Source: a virus. From it: 64,000 bases of DNA. Positions 27,175 through 35,964 of the stretch are shown here, in pieces (within the stretch, counting starts at the first letter, position 1; every line of letters begins with the position of its first letter). The translations under genes were made by a program, and so were the position numbers. The notes under the pieces are model-generated. The model searched no databases, was not told the DNA's origin, and saw only the letters and a list, made by a program, of their open reading frames with translations. Location of the stretch: positions 29,723 to 93,722 of the IMG/VR virus record IMGVR_UViG_3300013137_002966; one strand, 5' to 3'.

Positions 27175-27206
27175 TATAAATATTAATTTTAATTATATAT
27201 TAACAA

Positions 27207-28511
27207 CTAAAGGTTTCTTTTTTCTAAAAATGATTGAAGTTTATTTAAGATATTTTCATTATATTTTATTCTAATTAATGTGATATTATTATTAGCACAA
27301 AACTCTGTCTTAATTTTATCATGCGATTTTATTATTTCTAATGTTTTTTCTCCTCCGAAATACTCTATCGGTTTAAAATGCTGTAAGCCATCATATTCAA
27401 TACAAATGTTTAATTCTGGTAAAAAGAAATCAAATGGTAAATATCTTTCATTTTTACAATTTTCAAATATGTGCTGAGTACTAAAATTAATGTTATTTCT
27501 TTCTAAAAATAATCTTATTTCTTTTTCGCCTTTTGATGAATTACAGTCTAAGCATCCAACACCTCTAATATGAGCACCTGCATTTTGTTCAAATTCACCA
27601 TGTATAGGGCAAATAATTTTAACTTTTTTACTGCTATGTGTGTATTCTACTAAACTATAATCATAAAAGTTACCGTGTTTTAGTTTTGACAATTCTATAA
27701 ATTGTTCTGTGGAATATGTTCTTTTTTCATTATAACATTTTGGGCATTTGAACCCTTGTAAATGTGAATTTGCTTTTTGCTCAAATATACCATGTTTTTC
27801 ACAAATTATCTTTATTTTAGATTGACTATTTTTATAATCTGTTAAAGAATAATCATATAAATTATTGTGAATTATATTTGCTTTTTTAATAAATTCCTCC
27901 GTTGAATATTGATATTGTCCTGAGCATTTGATGCATCCTTCACCTCTTAAATGATTTGTTGGCCTTTGTTCAAAAATACCATGTTCCGGACAAATTATTT
28001 TTATTTTTTCTAGTGCTGTTTTATAATTAATTTTTGAATAATCATATTTATTATTATGAATTAAATTTGCTTTTTTTATAAATTCTTCTGTTGTATATAG
28101 AACATTATTTGCACATTTTGGACAACCTGATTTAGAATTAAGATGTCTATCTGGTCTTGTTTCAAATATTCCATGTTCTTTACAAATTACTTTTATATTA
28201 GTTTTATTATTTTTGTAATTTACTAAACTATAATCATAAATATTATTATGAATTTTGTTAGCTTTTTCTATAAATTCTGATAGTGTAGATCTTTTAACAC
28301 CTGCACATATTGGACAACCTTGACCTCTTAAATGATTGGCTGGTTCTTGTTCAAAAATGCCATGTTCTTTACAAATTATTTTAATCTTTTTTCTGGATTC
28401 CTCATATATAACCAGGGCTATTGGTGGTTACCTGCCCCTGGAGAAGGTGTACTCATATTTATTGTCATGTTTAATAATTGCCTTCTCGATGAATTTTTCT
28501 TGATTTGTCAT
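27207..28511 (-). pseudogene. Zinc-finger-repeat endonuclease gene interrupted by one in-frame stop insert
   Basis: One reading frame runs from the ATG at 28511 to 27207 (435 codons), broken only by a TAA at 28428-28430 inside a 33-nt GC-rich insert. The product would hold five treble-clef-like repeats of about 55 residues, each KF(I)xKA..H.N.YDYS..Y......KI.C..HGxFE....HLxG.GCxxC. A C-terminal Vsr/EDxHD-type nuclease domain follows (LPFDFFLPELNICIEYDGLQHF near residue 350). After the stop, about 245 codons stay open without any start codon until a TTG at 27692. So the gene is either freshly broken or read by skipping the insert. The repeat pattern shows exactly where the insert sits. Confidence 0.7.
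28412..28448 (-). other. 33-nt GC-rich hairpin insert with in-frame stop (bypass-like)
   Basis: Compared with repeats 2-5 of the same gene, repeat 1 has ten extra codons between YEY and LVIY, where the others have one Ser (YDYS-LVNY). The extra DNA spans 28416-28448, carries TAA in frame, is far richer in G+C than its surroundings, and forms a CCAGGG/CCCTGG hairpin (arms 28412-28417 and 28436-28441). CTCATAT occurs on both sides (28401-28407, 28452-28458). The layout recalls T4 gene 60 and mitochondrial byp elements. Confidence 0.55.
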
Positions 28512-28541
28512 AAACTTTTATTTTATATGTATATATAAAAA

Positions 28542-28549
28542 TATATAAG
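28542..28549 (+). promoter_or_regulatory. TATATAAG box upstream of DNA polymerase
   Basis: Third copy of the octamer TATATAAG, 14 nt before the polymerase ATG, followed by GTCGAAA. Promoter role inferred from recurrence. Confidence 0.35.
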
Positions 28550-28555
28550 TCGAAA

Positions 28556-30088
28556 ATGCTAAATGACTATAAATATCGCATTAAAAAAATAATAATTTAC
28601 ACATTGTTAGTGGATGTAGAGTATAGGAGCAATAATTTGATCATTTCTTACATAGATAAATCTGGTCAAATTAAGTTAAAGTACAAAAATTGGCCAAGAC
28701 CCACGAAGTTTATTAAAACAAGTGATGATGATCGCGAAAAATCAGGACAATATGTAACTTGGGATGGAAGTGCTGTAAAAGAAATATACACTAAATATCC
28801 AAATAGATATTCAATTTATGATTTTATAGATAATTTGGCTGATGACGAAAAAGAAGAAATTTATAGTTATAACGAGCCTGATATATTCTTCGTTGATATT
28901 GAAAATGAGATTTTGGATAAAAAACCAGAACCTCATTTAGCTGAAAGTGCAATTCAAACAATATCTATTGTTAATAAAAATAAGATATTAGTAATTGGTA
29001 CAGAACCTTTATCACAGAATCAGATAGAATCTATAGAATCTGATATCAATTTACATTTCAAAAAATTTGAAACTAACTACGCATTTAAGTATATTCAGTA
29101 TAAAAACGAATATGATTTATTAAATAATTTCTTTAATAAATTGGTACCTAAGATGCCTGTTATTACAGGATGGAATTTTATAGAATACGACTGGGTATTT
29201 TTAGTGGCAAGAGCTAGAAAAATCGGCATTGATCCTGATGTTGCATCTTTTACTAGAAAAATGAATACTCCTTTTAATTTTAATTCAGCAGGTAAGCAAA
29301 ACTATGCTGAAATGCCAGCACATAGAGTTATAGTGGACTATATGGAATTATTTTCAAAATGGGATACCTCAGTTAAAGTAAAAGAAAGTTTATCTCTTGA
29401 TTTTGCTTCCGAAAAAATATTAGGTAAAGAAGTAAAAAAAATTAATTATGAAGGTGACTTAAAAAGACTTCATAGAGAAGATTATAAAAAATTCGTTTAT
29501 TATAACGCAGTTGACAGTTGTCTTGTTCAGAGAATTCATATAAAAATGAAATATATTGATATTCTGTATAGTATGGCAGTCTTAGGTAAAATTAAAATTA
29601 AAGATGCAATATCAACTCTTGCACTAACTGAAGGTATATTAAGAGAAAAATTAAGAGATCAAAAAAATATTGTTCTTGTTAGAGATGAACAAAGTGATGA
29701 ATATGGTGAAGGCGGTGGTTCATCAATTAAAGGTGGATGGGTTAAGGAACCAGTGAGAGGAATGGCAACCTGGACCTGTTGTTTTGATTTTGCTTCTCTT
29801 TATCCTACAACCATGCGTCAATTTAATATTTCAGCGGATTCATATAAAGGACAGAAAGTTAAAGGAAAAAACTATTCCATTTTTAATGGACATCAAATAC
29901 CGATAGAAGATGATGATATAGTGACTTTGAATGATTCTGTATTTCGGAAGGAGCAGGGAGTTGTGACACAAGTAATGGGTGAGGTTTATGCAGATAGAAA
30001 GAAATGGAAAAAAGTAATGATGCAAAAACATGAAGAACTTGAAAAATTGAAAGAAGAGTTAAAAAAATTAGAAGATACTCCTTTGTGA
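28556..30088 (+). CDS. 43A: Family B DNA polymerase, N-terminal half (exonuclease plus motif A)
   Basis: 510 residues like the first part of T4 gp43 (about 900). Exo I is FFVDIENEI near 110 (Asp, Glu), Exo II GWNFIEYDWVFL near 204, Exo III YNAVDSCLVQ near 320. Polymerase motif A is DFASLYPTTMRQFNIS near 411. After RKEQGVVTQVMGEVYADRKKW, which matches the T4 region before the fingers, it ends with a charged helix and TGA. Motifs B and C, needed for synthesis, are absent. A hairpin terminator follows, then an endonuclease gene. The layout matches the split gene 43A/43B of some Aeromonas T4-like phages. The second half is not in this window. Confidence 0.88.
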   Translation: MLNDYKYRIKKIIIYTLLVDVEYRSNNLIISYIDKSGQIKLKYKNWPRPTKFIKTSDDDREKSGQYVTWDGSAVKEIYTKYPNRYSIYDFIDNLADDEKEEIYSYNEPDIFFVDIENEILDKKPEPHLAESAIQTISIVNKNKILVIGTEPLSQNQIESIESDINLHFKKFETNYAFKYIQYKNEYDLLNNFFNKLVPKMPVITGWNFIEYDWVFLVARARKIGIDPDVASFTRKMNTPFNFNSAGKQNYAEMPAHRVIVDYMELFSKWDTSVKVKESLSLDFASEKILGKEVKKINYEGDLKRLHREDYKKFVYYNAVDSCLVQRIHIKMKYIDILYSMAVLGKIKIKDAISTLALTEGILREKLRDQKNIVLVRDEQSDEYGEGGGSSIKGGWVKEPVRGMATWTCCFDFASLYPTTMRQFNISADSYKGQKVKGKNYSIFNGHQIPIEDDDIVTLNDSVFRKEQGVVTQVMGEVYADRKKWKKVMMQKHEELEKLKEELKKLEDTPL

Positions 30089-30118
30089 AAAGTGGTAAAA
30101 TTACCACTTTTTTTATTT
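30089..30118 (+). terminator. Rho-independent terminator after polymerase fragment
   Basis: Stem AAAGTGGTAA / TTACCACTTT with a 2-nt spacer, then a T run. It sits directly after the TGA of the polymerase fragment, which argues that this is a true gene end rather than a sequencing frameshift. Confidence 0.7.
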
Positions 30119-30119
30119 A

Positions 30120-30127
30120 TATATAAA
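30120..30127 (+). promoter_or_regulatory. TATATAAA box upstream of 30141
   Basis: TATATAAA 21 nt before the ATG, between a terminator and the endonuclease gene, so the endonuclease is probably transcribed on its own. Confidence 0.35.
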
Positions 30128-30140
30128 TTAAAAATTTGTT

Positions 30141-31784
30141 ATGATTTTGTCTAAGTTTGTTAATATTAAAATTTCAAATAATCAAATTAAATATTATAGG
30201 GATAAGGGTTATAATGTAAATGACGATAATGAAGTATTATCAGTAAAGGTGTCTGATTTACCGACAGGATCTGGCGTAAAAATAAAAGCAAAGTGTGATA
30301 TTTGTGGAAATGAAACAGAAATCTCATTAAATAGATATTATTTAAATACTAAGAACTTGTCTACCTATTATGCTTGTAGTAGAAAATGCTCAGAAGAAAA
30401 AAATAAGTCTACTGTATTAAGTAAGTATGGTGTTAATAATGTATCAAATTCTGAAATAATAAAGGATAAAAAGATAGAAACTTGTTTAAAAAATTTTGGT
30501 GTAGAATATCCTCAACAATCTAAAGAAGTTTTTGAAAAAGGTAAAAAGACTAAGTTAGAAAAATATGGTGATGAAAATTATACAAATATTGAAAAATCTA
30601 AAATTACAAATTTAGAAAGGTATGGTGTAGAGTATCCAAGTCAGAATATTGAAATTTCTCGTAAAATGAAAGAGAATCAATTTCTGAGTTTTAAAAATTC
30701 TTTTGATAAGGGTTTATATAAGTCTGAAATAATAAAAAAATATAAAAATATTTTTATTGGTTATAAGTCAAATGGACAGTATGAATTTAAGTGTGATTGT
30801 GGTCAAGATCATAATTTTACTATTGATTATAAATTATTTTGGAATAGAATTAAAGCAAATAGTATATTATGTACAGAGTGTAATGAAATATCAAAAAATG
30901 TTAGTGGATTAGAGATACAATTGGTTAATTTTATATTAGAGAATTATAAGGGTGAAATTAAATTGAATAATAAGGATATAATTTCTCCTTATGAGTTGGA
31001 TATTTATTTACCTGATTTAAAATTAGCATTTGAATTTAATGGATTATTTTGGCATAACGAATTAAATAAAGAAAATAATTATCATTTAAATAAAACTGAA
31101 GAATGTGAGAAACAGGAAATACAATTAATTCATATTTACGAAGATGATTGGATATATAAACAAGATATAGTTAAATCTATAATTTTAAATAAAATTGGTT
31201 TAATATCAACAAAAATTTTTGCTAGAAATTGTGATATTAAAAATAACATTAATATTAAAGATGTTAAAAATTTTCTTGAAAAAAATCATATTGAAGGATA
31301 TATAAATTCTAAAATTAAAATTGGTTTATTTTATGATAATGAATTAGTTAGCTTGATGACATTTGGTAGTCGTAGAATTGCTATGGGTAAAAAGTCAACT
31401 AAAGAAAATGAATATGAATTGTTGAGATTTTGTAATAAATTGAATACTAATATTGTAGGAGGTGCAAGTAAATTGTTTAATTATTTTATTAAAAATTATA
31501 ATCCTTCAATAATAATTACATATGCTGATAGAAGTTTTAGTAAAGGTAATTTGTATAACAAATTAGGTTTTGAATTTGTTGAAAAGACTCAACCAAATTA
31601 TTATTATATAATTGATGGTATTAGAAAATATAGATTTAATTTTAGAAAAGATAAATTAATGAAAGAAGGTTATGATTCTAATAAAACTGAGCATCAAATA
31701 ATGCTGGAAAGAAAAATTTATAGAATTTATAATTCTGGTAATTTAAAATTTACATATAAAAATAAACAAAAATATGAAACTTGA
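30141..31784 (+). CDS. Homing endonuclease-like protein (EDxHD/Vsr-type nuclease)
   Basis: 547 residues. The N-terminal zinc-binding domain has CDICGNETEI and YACSRKCSEE. Tandem DNA-contact repeats follow, of the form KYGVxNxSxxxxxK (SKYGVNNVSN, NFGVEYPQQ, KYGDENYTN, RYGVEYPSQN; about 95-185), then a second zinc knuckle (CDCGQ...CTECN). The nuclease core is YELDIYLPDLKLAFEFNG near 285 with a WHNE motif. The C-terminal 150 residues (VSLMTFGSRR, LRFCNK, YADRSFSKGNLY) are GNAT-like, a common tail of such phage proteins. Its position right after a split polymerase gene parallels mobE between gene 43A and 43B. The N-terminal domain is paralogous to the 45080 product. Confidence 0.8.
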   Translation: MILSKFVNIKISNNQIKYYRDKGYNVNDDNEVLSVKVSDLPTGSGVKIKAKCDICGNETEISLNRYYLNTKNLSTYYACSRKCSEEKNKSTVLSKYGVNNVSNSEIIKDKKIETCLKNFGVEYPQQSKEVFEKGKKTKLEKYGDENYTNIEKSKITNLERYGVEYPSQNIEISRKMKENQFLSFKNSFDKGLYKSEIIKKYKNIFIGYKSNGQYEFKCDCGQDHNFTIDYKLFWNRIKANSILCTECNEISKNVSGLEIQLVNFILENYKGEIKLNNKDIISPYELDIYLPDLKLAFEFNGLFWHNELNKENNYHLNKTEECEKQEIQLIHIYEDDWIYKQDIVKSIILNKIGLISTKIFARNCDIKNNINIKDVKNFLEKNHIEGYINSKIKIGLFYDNELVSLMTFGSRRIAMGKKSTKENEYELLRFCNKLNTNIVGGASKLFNYFIKNYNPSIIITYADRSFSKGNLYNKLGFEFVEKTQPNYYYIIDGIRKYRFNFRKDKLMKEGYDSNKTEHQIMLERKIYRIYNSGNLKFTYKNKQKYET

Positions 31785-32115
31785 TAAGGATGAATATGAT
31801 TTAATCTATAAAAAGTTAGAATATAGATTTAAAAATTCTGGTAATGAACTTGTAAATAAAATTAAAAATCATGAAGATTTATCGGAGGATGATATTAAAT
31901 TACTTTTGAAAAAATTTGAATATACTTTTAGAAAAAGTAATCACGAAATCATAGGTAAGTTAGCAAAGAATATTGGTTTAGAAAATTATGCTCAGATTAA
32001 ATTTTCTAATATTAAAGCTAAACAACAGAAAGATATTAGAGATGAGGAAATTAAAAAATTAAAACATATAGAATCTTTTGACATATATAATAATAAAAAA
32101 AATTATGGAAATTAA
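31774..32115 (+). CDS. Small helical hypothetical protein
   Basis: 113 residues, Lys/Glu-rich and helical, with an internal near-repeat (YKKLEYRFKNSGNELVNKI and LKKFEYTFRKSNHEIIGKL). No family is recognised. It overlaps the endonuclease gene by 11 nt and the next gene by 11 nt, so the three are read together. The repeat suggests a dimeric or two-lobed helical bundle. Confidence 0.5.
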   Translation: MKLDKDEYDLIYKKLEYRFKNSGNELVNKIKNHEDLSEDDIKLLLKKFEYTFRKSNHEIIGKLAKNIGLENYAQIKFSNIKAKQQKDIRDEEIKKLKHIESFDIYNNKKNYGN

Positions 32116-32299
32116 ACAGAATAGATGCGACAATTGTATTCACTATCAAAAACAAACAAAGAAAATAGGGTGCTGTGAAACTAATGTAGTTAAAATTTTT
32201 GCAACTCCTTTATTTGATAAAAATGGAAAAGAAAAGAAATTTCATATTACAACTAAATGTTCTAATTATTGTGATCTTTATGTTGAAAAGATCTTATAA
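32105..32299 (+). CDS. Small cysteine-rich zinc-binding protein
   Basis: 64 residues from the ATG at 32105: MEIKQNRCDNCIHYQ, then GCCETN and TKCSNYCDLY. Six to seven Cys in CxxC, CC and CxxxC spacing suggest a zinc ribbon or knuckle. An upstream in-frame start would overlap the previous gene more deeply and is less likely. Function unknown. Confidence 0.55.
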   Translation: MEIKQNRCDNCIHYQKQTKKIGCCETNVVKIFATPLFDKNGKEKKFHITTKCSNYCDLYVEKIL

Positions 32300-32311
32300 A
32301 AAAATTAATAA

Positions 32312-33193
32312 ATGAATAAATATATTATTGTATCCGTAAATAAATCTGAAGGTAGAGTAGGAAATGATTCTAATTCACTATTAATGTACTTTGAATTAGG
32401 TTGGGAAATGGTAACAACACATCTCTTATGTAAGAGATATTATAAAGAAGGTAAAATATCTAAAGATGATGTTATTGTTACACAAAAAGATAGAAAATTT
32501 CTATATCAGTCTGTTTTTAACAATGTTATATCATATGAGGAATATTTAGAAATAAAAAAATCAAATCAAGATATTTCGGAATTAAACTTAGTAGAAAAAG
32601 TTTTAGAATCTTGTAAAAATTATTTTAATTTGTGTTATTTTGAAGAATATTATACATCAAATAACAATCAAAATAGAGAATATAAATATTTTAATGAGGA
32701 TAAGGAAATTATAACCGATTTCTTAAAATGTGATACGACAGCAATTCATAATAATAAAAAATATATTTGTTTTGGAATTAGAAAAAGAGATCATGCATCC
32801 TTCAGAAACATGAGCGATGAATGGTCTTTTCGTCTAATTAATGAATTAAAAAATTATATTAATATTTTTGTCGTTGGTAAAGATTCTGAAAGATTTTGTG
32901 ATGGTGTTAAGGTTAAACATGTCAATCTTCAAGAGTATGCATCATTATGTAGTGATCCTCTTTGTATTGCTAATATAGGATCTTTAAGTGGTATTATGTT
33001 TATACCTGGATTTTTTTCTAAGGCTAAATATAATATTATAGTAGATTTTGGAGGATCTGGTGATGCTGAAAATGGATATAATAGCGGTCATCCATTATAT
33101 CTTGCAAAATGTGTCAGATATAGTGAATCCAAATTTATTATTAACGAAAATAATGTAAGAAATATAGCAAGAATAGTGTTAAGCGAACTATAA
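32312..33193 (+). CDS. Putative GT-B glycosyltransferase-like protein
   Basis: 293 residues. The second half reads CFGIRKRDHASFRNMSDEW near 152, NIFVVGKDSERFCDGVKV near 180, NLQEYASLCSDPLCIANI near 203 and GFFSKAKYNIIVDFGG near 230. This resembles the donor-binding half of GT-B enzymes of the GT9/fucosyltransferase kind, but no diagnostic motif is complete. It ends at a bidirectional terminator shared with the convergent gene 33227. A sugar role is inferred from the fold-like pattern and neighbours. Confidence 0.4.
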   Translation: MNKYIIVSVNKSEGRVGNDSNSLLMYFELGWEMVTTHLLCKRYYKEGKISKDDVIVTQKDRKFLYQSVFNNVISYEEYLEIKKSNQDISELNLVEKVLESCKNYFNLCYFEEYYTSNNNQNREYKYFNEDKEIITDFLKCDTTAIHNNKKYICFGIRKRDHASFRNMSDEWSFRLINELKNYINIFVVGKDSERFCDGVKVKHVNLQEYASLCSDPLCIANIGSLSGIMFIPGFFSKAKYNIIVDFGGSGDAENGYNSGHPLYLAKCVRYSESKFIINENNVRNIARIVLSEL

Positions 33194-33195
33194 AA

Positions 33196-33224
33196 AAAAT
33201 CCTCTTAAAAAAGAGGATTTTTTT
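33196..33224. terminator. Bidirectional terminator between convergent genes
   Basis: AAAATCCTCTT / AAGAGGATTTT stem with A4 loop, T runs on both strands; serves the 32312 gene (+) and the 33227 gene (-). Confidence 0.8.
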
Positions 33225-33226
33225 GT

Positions 33227-34162
33227 TTATTTTAAGTATTCTTTATTCAGTTTATCAACTATTTCGTTGAATTTATTTAATTCTTCTTTCTGCTCAATAG
33301 GTGGTTTTACAGCATCTTTAATACTAATTTCAACTATTTTTGTGGGTTCATCTAAAGATTCAACATAAACTTTATTACCTTCGATTCTATTAATATAGCC
33401 TTTAACTTTCTCAGTATTAATAAATTGTCCAGCATTTAATATTGGTCTTTCTTTTGGTGTCTTTGGATCAATTACAAAATTATTAAACCAAGCAATTTTT
33501 TTATTTTCTTGATCTTTAACGGCTCCAATACCAAATAACGGATTTGATTTAGGCTCTTTTTCTTCACCCAATATTGTATATTCAGGTTGTTTAACCTCTT
33601 TTTTATCAACATCTTTAAGACTAAATGCTTCGAATGTTTTAACATTTTCATCAATATCATCTTCATCTTCAAATTCAAGTACATTATCATCTTCTAAATT
33701 ATCTAAATCATCAGTATCTAGACCTTCTAGATCTTCTAAATCTTCATCATCTAAATCTTCAACATTATAAAATGCTTCAAATTTTTCGACATCTTCTTTT
33801 AAAATATCTTTTGCAACCTCGGTTCTTTTGGTTTTTTTAGATTCTTCTGGTTTCCAATTTTTATCAAAATCTTGAAAACTTAATACATTATTGATTTTAT
33901 TTTCCATAATTTCTTTTTTATTTTCTTTAACTAATGGTTTATTAACTAATTTTGATTTAAATGCGATTGTTTGTAATTTATTATCACGCTTAGAAAATTC
34001 TTCCCAAGATTCAATTCCCATATCGACTGGATTACCTATGTATTGTAAATTTGGTAAGTTTTTATTCATTCTATCATTTACGGTTAAATCACCAATATCT
34101 TTTCCTTTGGTTTCTTCTCGCATTTTTTTCAATTGTCTAACGGTTGTTTCTCTCGGTAACAT
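33227..34162 (-). CDS. Acidic phage core-like protein with repeated tag motifs
   Basis: 311 residues. Three tag-like segments (NNVLSFQDFDKNW near 90, VEKFEAFYNVEDL near 122, VKTFEAFSLKDVD near 170) resemble the N-terminal tags of other proteins here. Between the first two lies KKTKRTEVAKDILKE, a motif found twice in the 52440 product. A very acidic stretch (about 125-165, mostly Asp/Glu/Leu) follows. The C-terminal 80 residues (INTEKVKGYINRIEGNKVYVES) look like a small beta-barrel. A prohead core or internal protein is the best guess, from analogy with acidic T4 core proteins. Confidence 0.5.
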   Translation of the reverse strand: MLPRETTVRQLKKMREETKGKDIGDLTVNDRMNKNLPNLQYIGNPVDMGIESWEEFSKRDNKLQTIAFKSKLVNKPLVKENKKEIMENKINNVLSFQDFDKNWKPEESKKTKRTEVAKDILKEDVEKFEAFYNVEDLDDEDLEDLEGLDTDDLDNLEDDNVLEFEDEDDIDENVKTFEAFSLKDVDKKEVKQPEYTILGEEKEPKSNPLFGIGAVKDQENKKIAWFNNFVIDPKTPKERPILNAGQFINTEKVKGYINRIEGNKVYVESLDEPTKIVEISIKDAVKPPIEQKEELNKFNEIVDKLNKEYLK

Positions 34163-34264
34163 ATAAAAAATTTATTTATGGTATATATAAAAAAACTAAT
34201 TTCATTTTTTTTAATATAAAACCAATATAAAAAACTATATATTTTAATAAAATAATGTTTTTTG

Positions 34265-35383
34265 ATGAAAGAATGTTTCGTAATCACTTCATATTGTAAT
34301 ACGCAGGATAGAGTTGAAGAATTAATAAAATGCATAAATAATTTAAAGAATTTTAATATAGATATATTAATTCATGCTCACTATCCTTTAGATTTACAAG
34401 TTCAGAAGCTTGCAACTTTCTACATTTACGATTCAACCAATCCCATCATCAGAGATGGATCAAAATCAATTATAAGATGGAAGTGGTATAAAACAGCAAA
34501 TAAATTATTAACTATACCTAATCCTGATTATTCATATGCTGTTATGAATCAATGGGTTGAGTCTCTTAAATTTCTAAAAGCCAAAAATTATGAGAAAATA
34601 CATATAATTAATTATGATACCTTCATTAGTGATTTTGTTTTTAGAAAACATCAAAATTTTCTTGATGAGTATGATGCGGTTTTTGAATATACCAATATGA
34701 AGCCTAGAGATTTCTCAGCCAATCAAGTATCTGATGAAAATTTAATATTTATTGTATTTTTTTCTATTAAAAAAAGTTTTGTAGATGTTTTCACAAATGA
34801 ATTAACTCTAGAAAAATATTTAGCATCTAGAGATACGATGCTAGAAACTTATATAATGGAAGTAATCAAAAAAATTGAAGAAAGAGGAAATCAAAAAAAT
34901 ATATCAATAGGTTTAAATTCGTATAAAATAAAGAAATTTGATGATTCACAATTTAAACTTCATCTAGGAGATGCTGTGACTAAAAATTCAATTGAAAAGA
35001 AAGAAGATAATGATGTATATACTACTATATCAGAAGCTAATGGTTTCGATCTAATTAAAAAGAAATATAAAGATGAATTTGGTAACGAACATGATTGGTT
35101 TTTTATTTTTGGTGGTAGCAATCATGAGCATAATAGATTTGAGATTTTATTTTTTGAAATTACTAAACCAATAAATAAAATAGTAATTAGTATAAAAGAT
35201 GAAACTATAACCGCATTTAATATAACAGAAAAATATCATTCAATATTAACTAATTTCACTATAAATGAAATAACAAGAATAATAGATAATAAACAACTAT
35301 CAATTTCAATTAATGATGAGCCGGTACAAGATAATATAATTAATGTTATGAAATTTCAAAATATTCAGCCTAAATTTGATTAA
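34265..35383 (+). CDS. GT2-like glycosyltransferase family protein
   Basis: 372 residues from the ATG at 34265: MKECFVITSYCNTQDRVEEL, closely matching the start of the 38390 product (MKECFLIGAYCHTEERLNEL). IHIINYDTFISDFVF near 120 occupies the place of the paralogue's DFDVELDD metal motif, but the acidic motif is reduced to a single Asp. The C-terminal 130 residues (DWFFIFGGSNHEHNRFEIL) form an extra domain. It starts the second glycan operon, which runs without large gaps to 40077. Confidence 0.55.
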   Translation: MKECFVITSYCNTQDRVEELIKCINNLKNFNIDILIHAHYPLDLQVQKLATFYIYDSTNPIIRDGSKSIIRWKWYKTANKLLTIPNPDYSYAVMNQWVESLKFLKAKNYEKIHIINYDTFISDFVFRKHQNFLDEYDAVFEYTNMKPRDFSANQVSDENLIFIVFFSIKKSFVDVFTNELTLEKYLASRDTMLETYIMEVIKKIEERGNQKNISIGLNSYKIKKFDDSQFKLHLGDAVTKNSIEKKEDNDVYTTISEANGFDLIKKKYKDEFGNEHDWFFIFGGSNHEHNRFEILFFEITKPINKIVISIKDETITAFNITEKYHSILTNFTINEITRIIDNKQLSISINDEPVQDNIINVMKFQNIQPKFD

Positions 35384-35397
35384 AAAAATATATTAAA

Positions 35398-35964
35398 ATG
35401 ATAGATAAGTATGCATATGGTAGATATAATTATATTAATGAAATATCAGATTATAAAAATGTAGATATTTATTCAAATATTATTCTACAAATAGTTAAAA
35501 CAACCAATTGTAAAAAATACTTAGAACTTGGTGTAGCTGATGGTAATAATATTCATTTTATTAGAAATAGTGTCGAAAAATGTGTTGGTGTTGATATCTT
35601 TGATAAATTAATAGATAAAAATAATATAGAATATCACTTGATGACGACTGATGAATTTTTTTTAAGAAATACTGAAACATTTGATATTATATTTATTGAT
35701 GCCAATCATGATTGGCTTTATGTGAGAAGAGATTTTGAGAATTCGCTAAAAATTCTAAACGAATTTGGTATTATATTCTTACATGATACAGATCCAATTC
35801 ATCAAATAATGTTACTACCTGGATATTGTTCAGATTCATATCATATACATGATTATATTTATTCAAATCATCCAGAGTTAGATATAGTTACTCTTCCAGT
35901 ATGTGATATGGGATTAAGTATAGTTAATAGAAAAAAAGATAAAAGAATTTCTAAGTTTATATGA
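35398..35964 (+). CDS. Class I SAM-dependent methyltransferase
   Basis: 188 residues. KYLELGVADGNNIHFI near 40 is SAM motif I, CVGVDIFDKL near 60 carries the acidic ribose-binding residue, DIIFIDANHDWLYVRRDFE near 95 and GIIFLHDTDPIHQ near 120 follow the Methyltransf_24/cephalosporin-hydroxylase pattern. Likely a sugar O-methyltransferase in the glycan operon. It overlaps the next gene by 4 nt (ATGA). Confidence 0.72.
   Translation: MIDKYAYGRYNYINEISDYKNVDIYSNIILQIVKTTNCKKYLELGVADGNNIHFIRNSVEKCVGVDIFDKLIDKNNIEYHLMTTDEFFLRNTETFDIIFIDANHDWLYVRRDFENSLKILNEFGIIFLHDTDPIHQIMLLPGYCSDSYHIHDYIYSNHPELDIVTLPVCDMGLSIVNRKKDKRISKFI

Noticed and set aside
28428-28430. General TAA read-through as the explanation for the interrupted endonuclease
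   Set aside because: TAA ends most genes in the window, and the residues encoded by the insert do not fit the repeat pattern, so simple read-through would still give a misfit of ten residues.
30040-30140. A simple frameshift ending the DNA polymerase gene
   Set aside because: No frame downstream continues with motif B or C; instead there is a hairpin terminator and an unrelated endonuclease gene.
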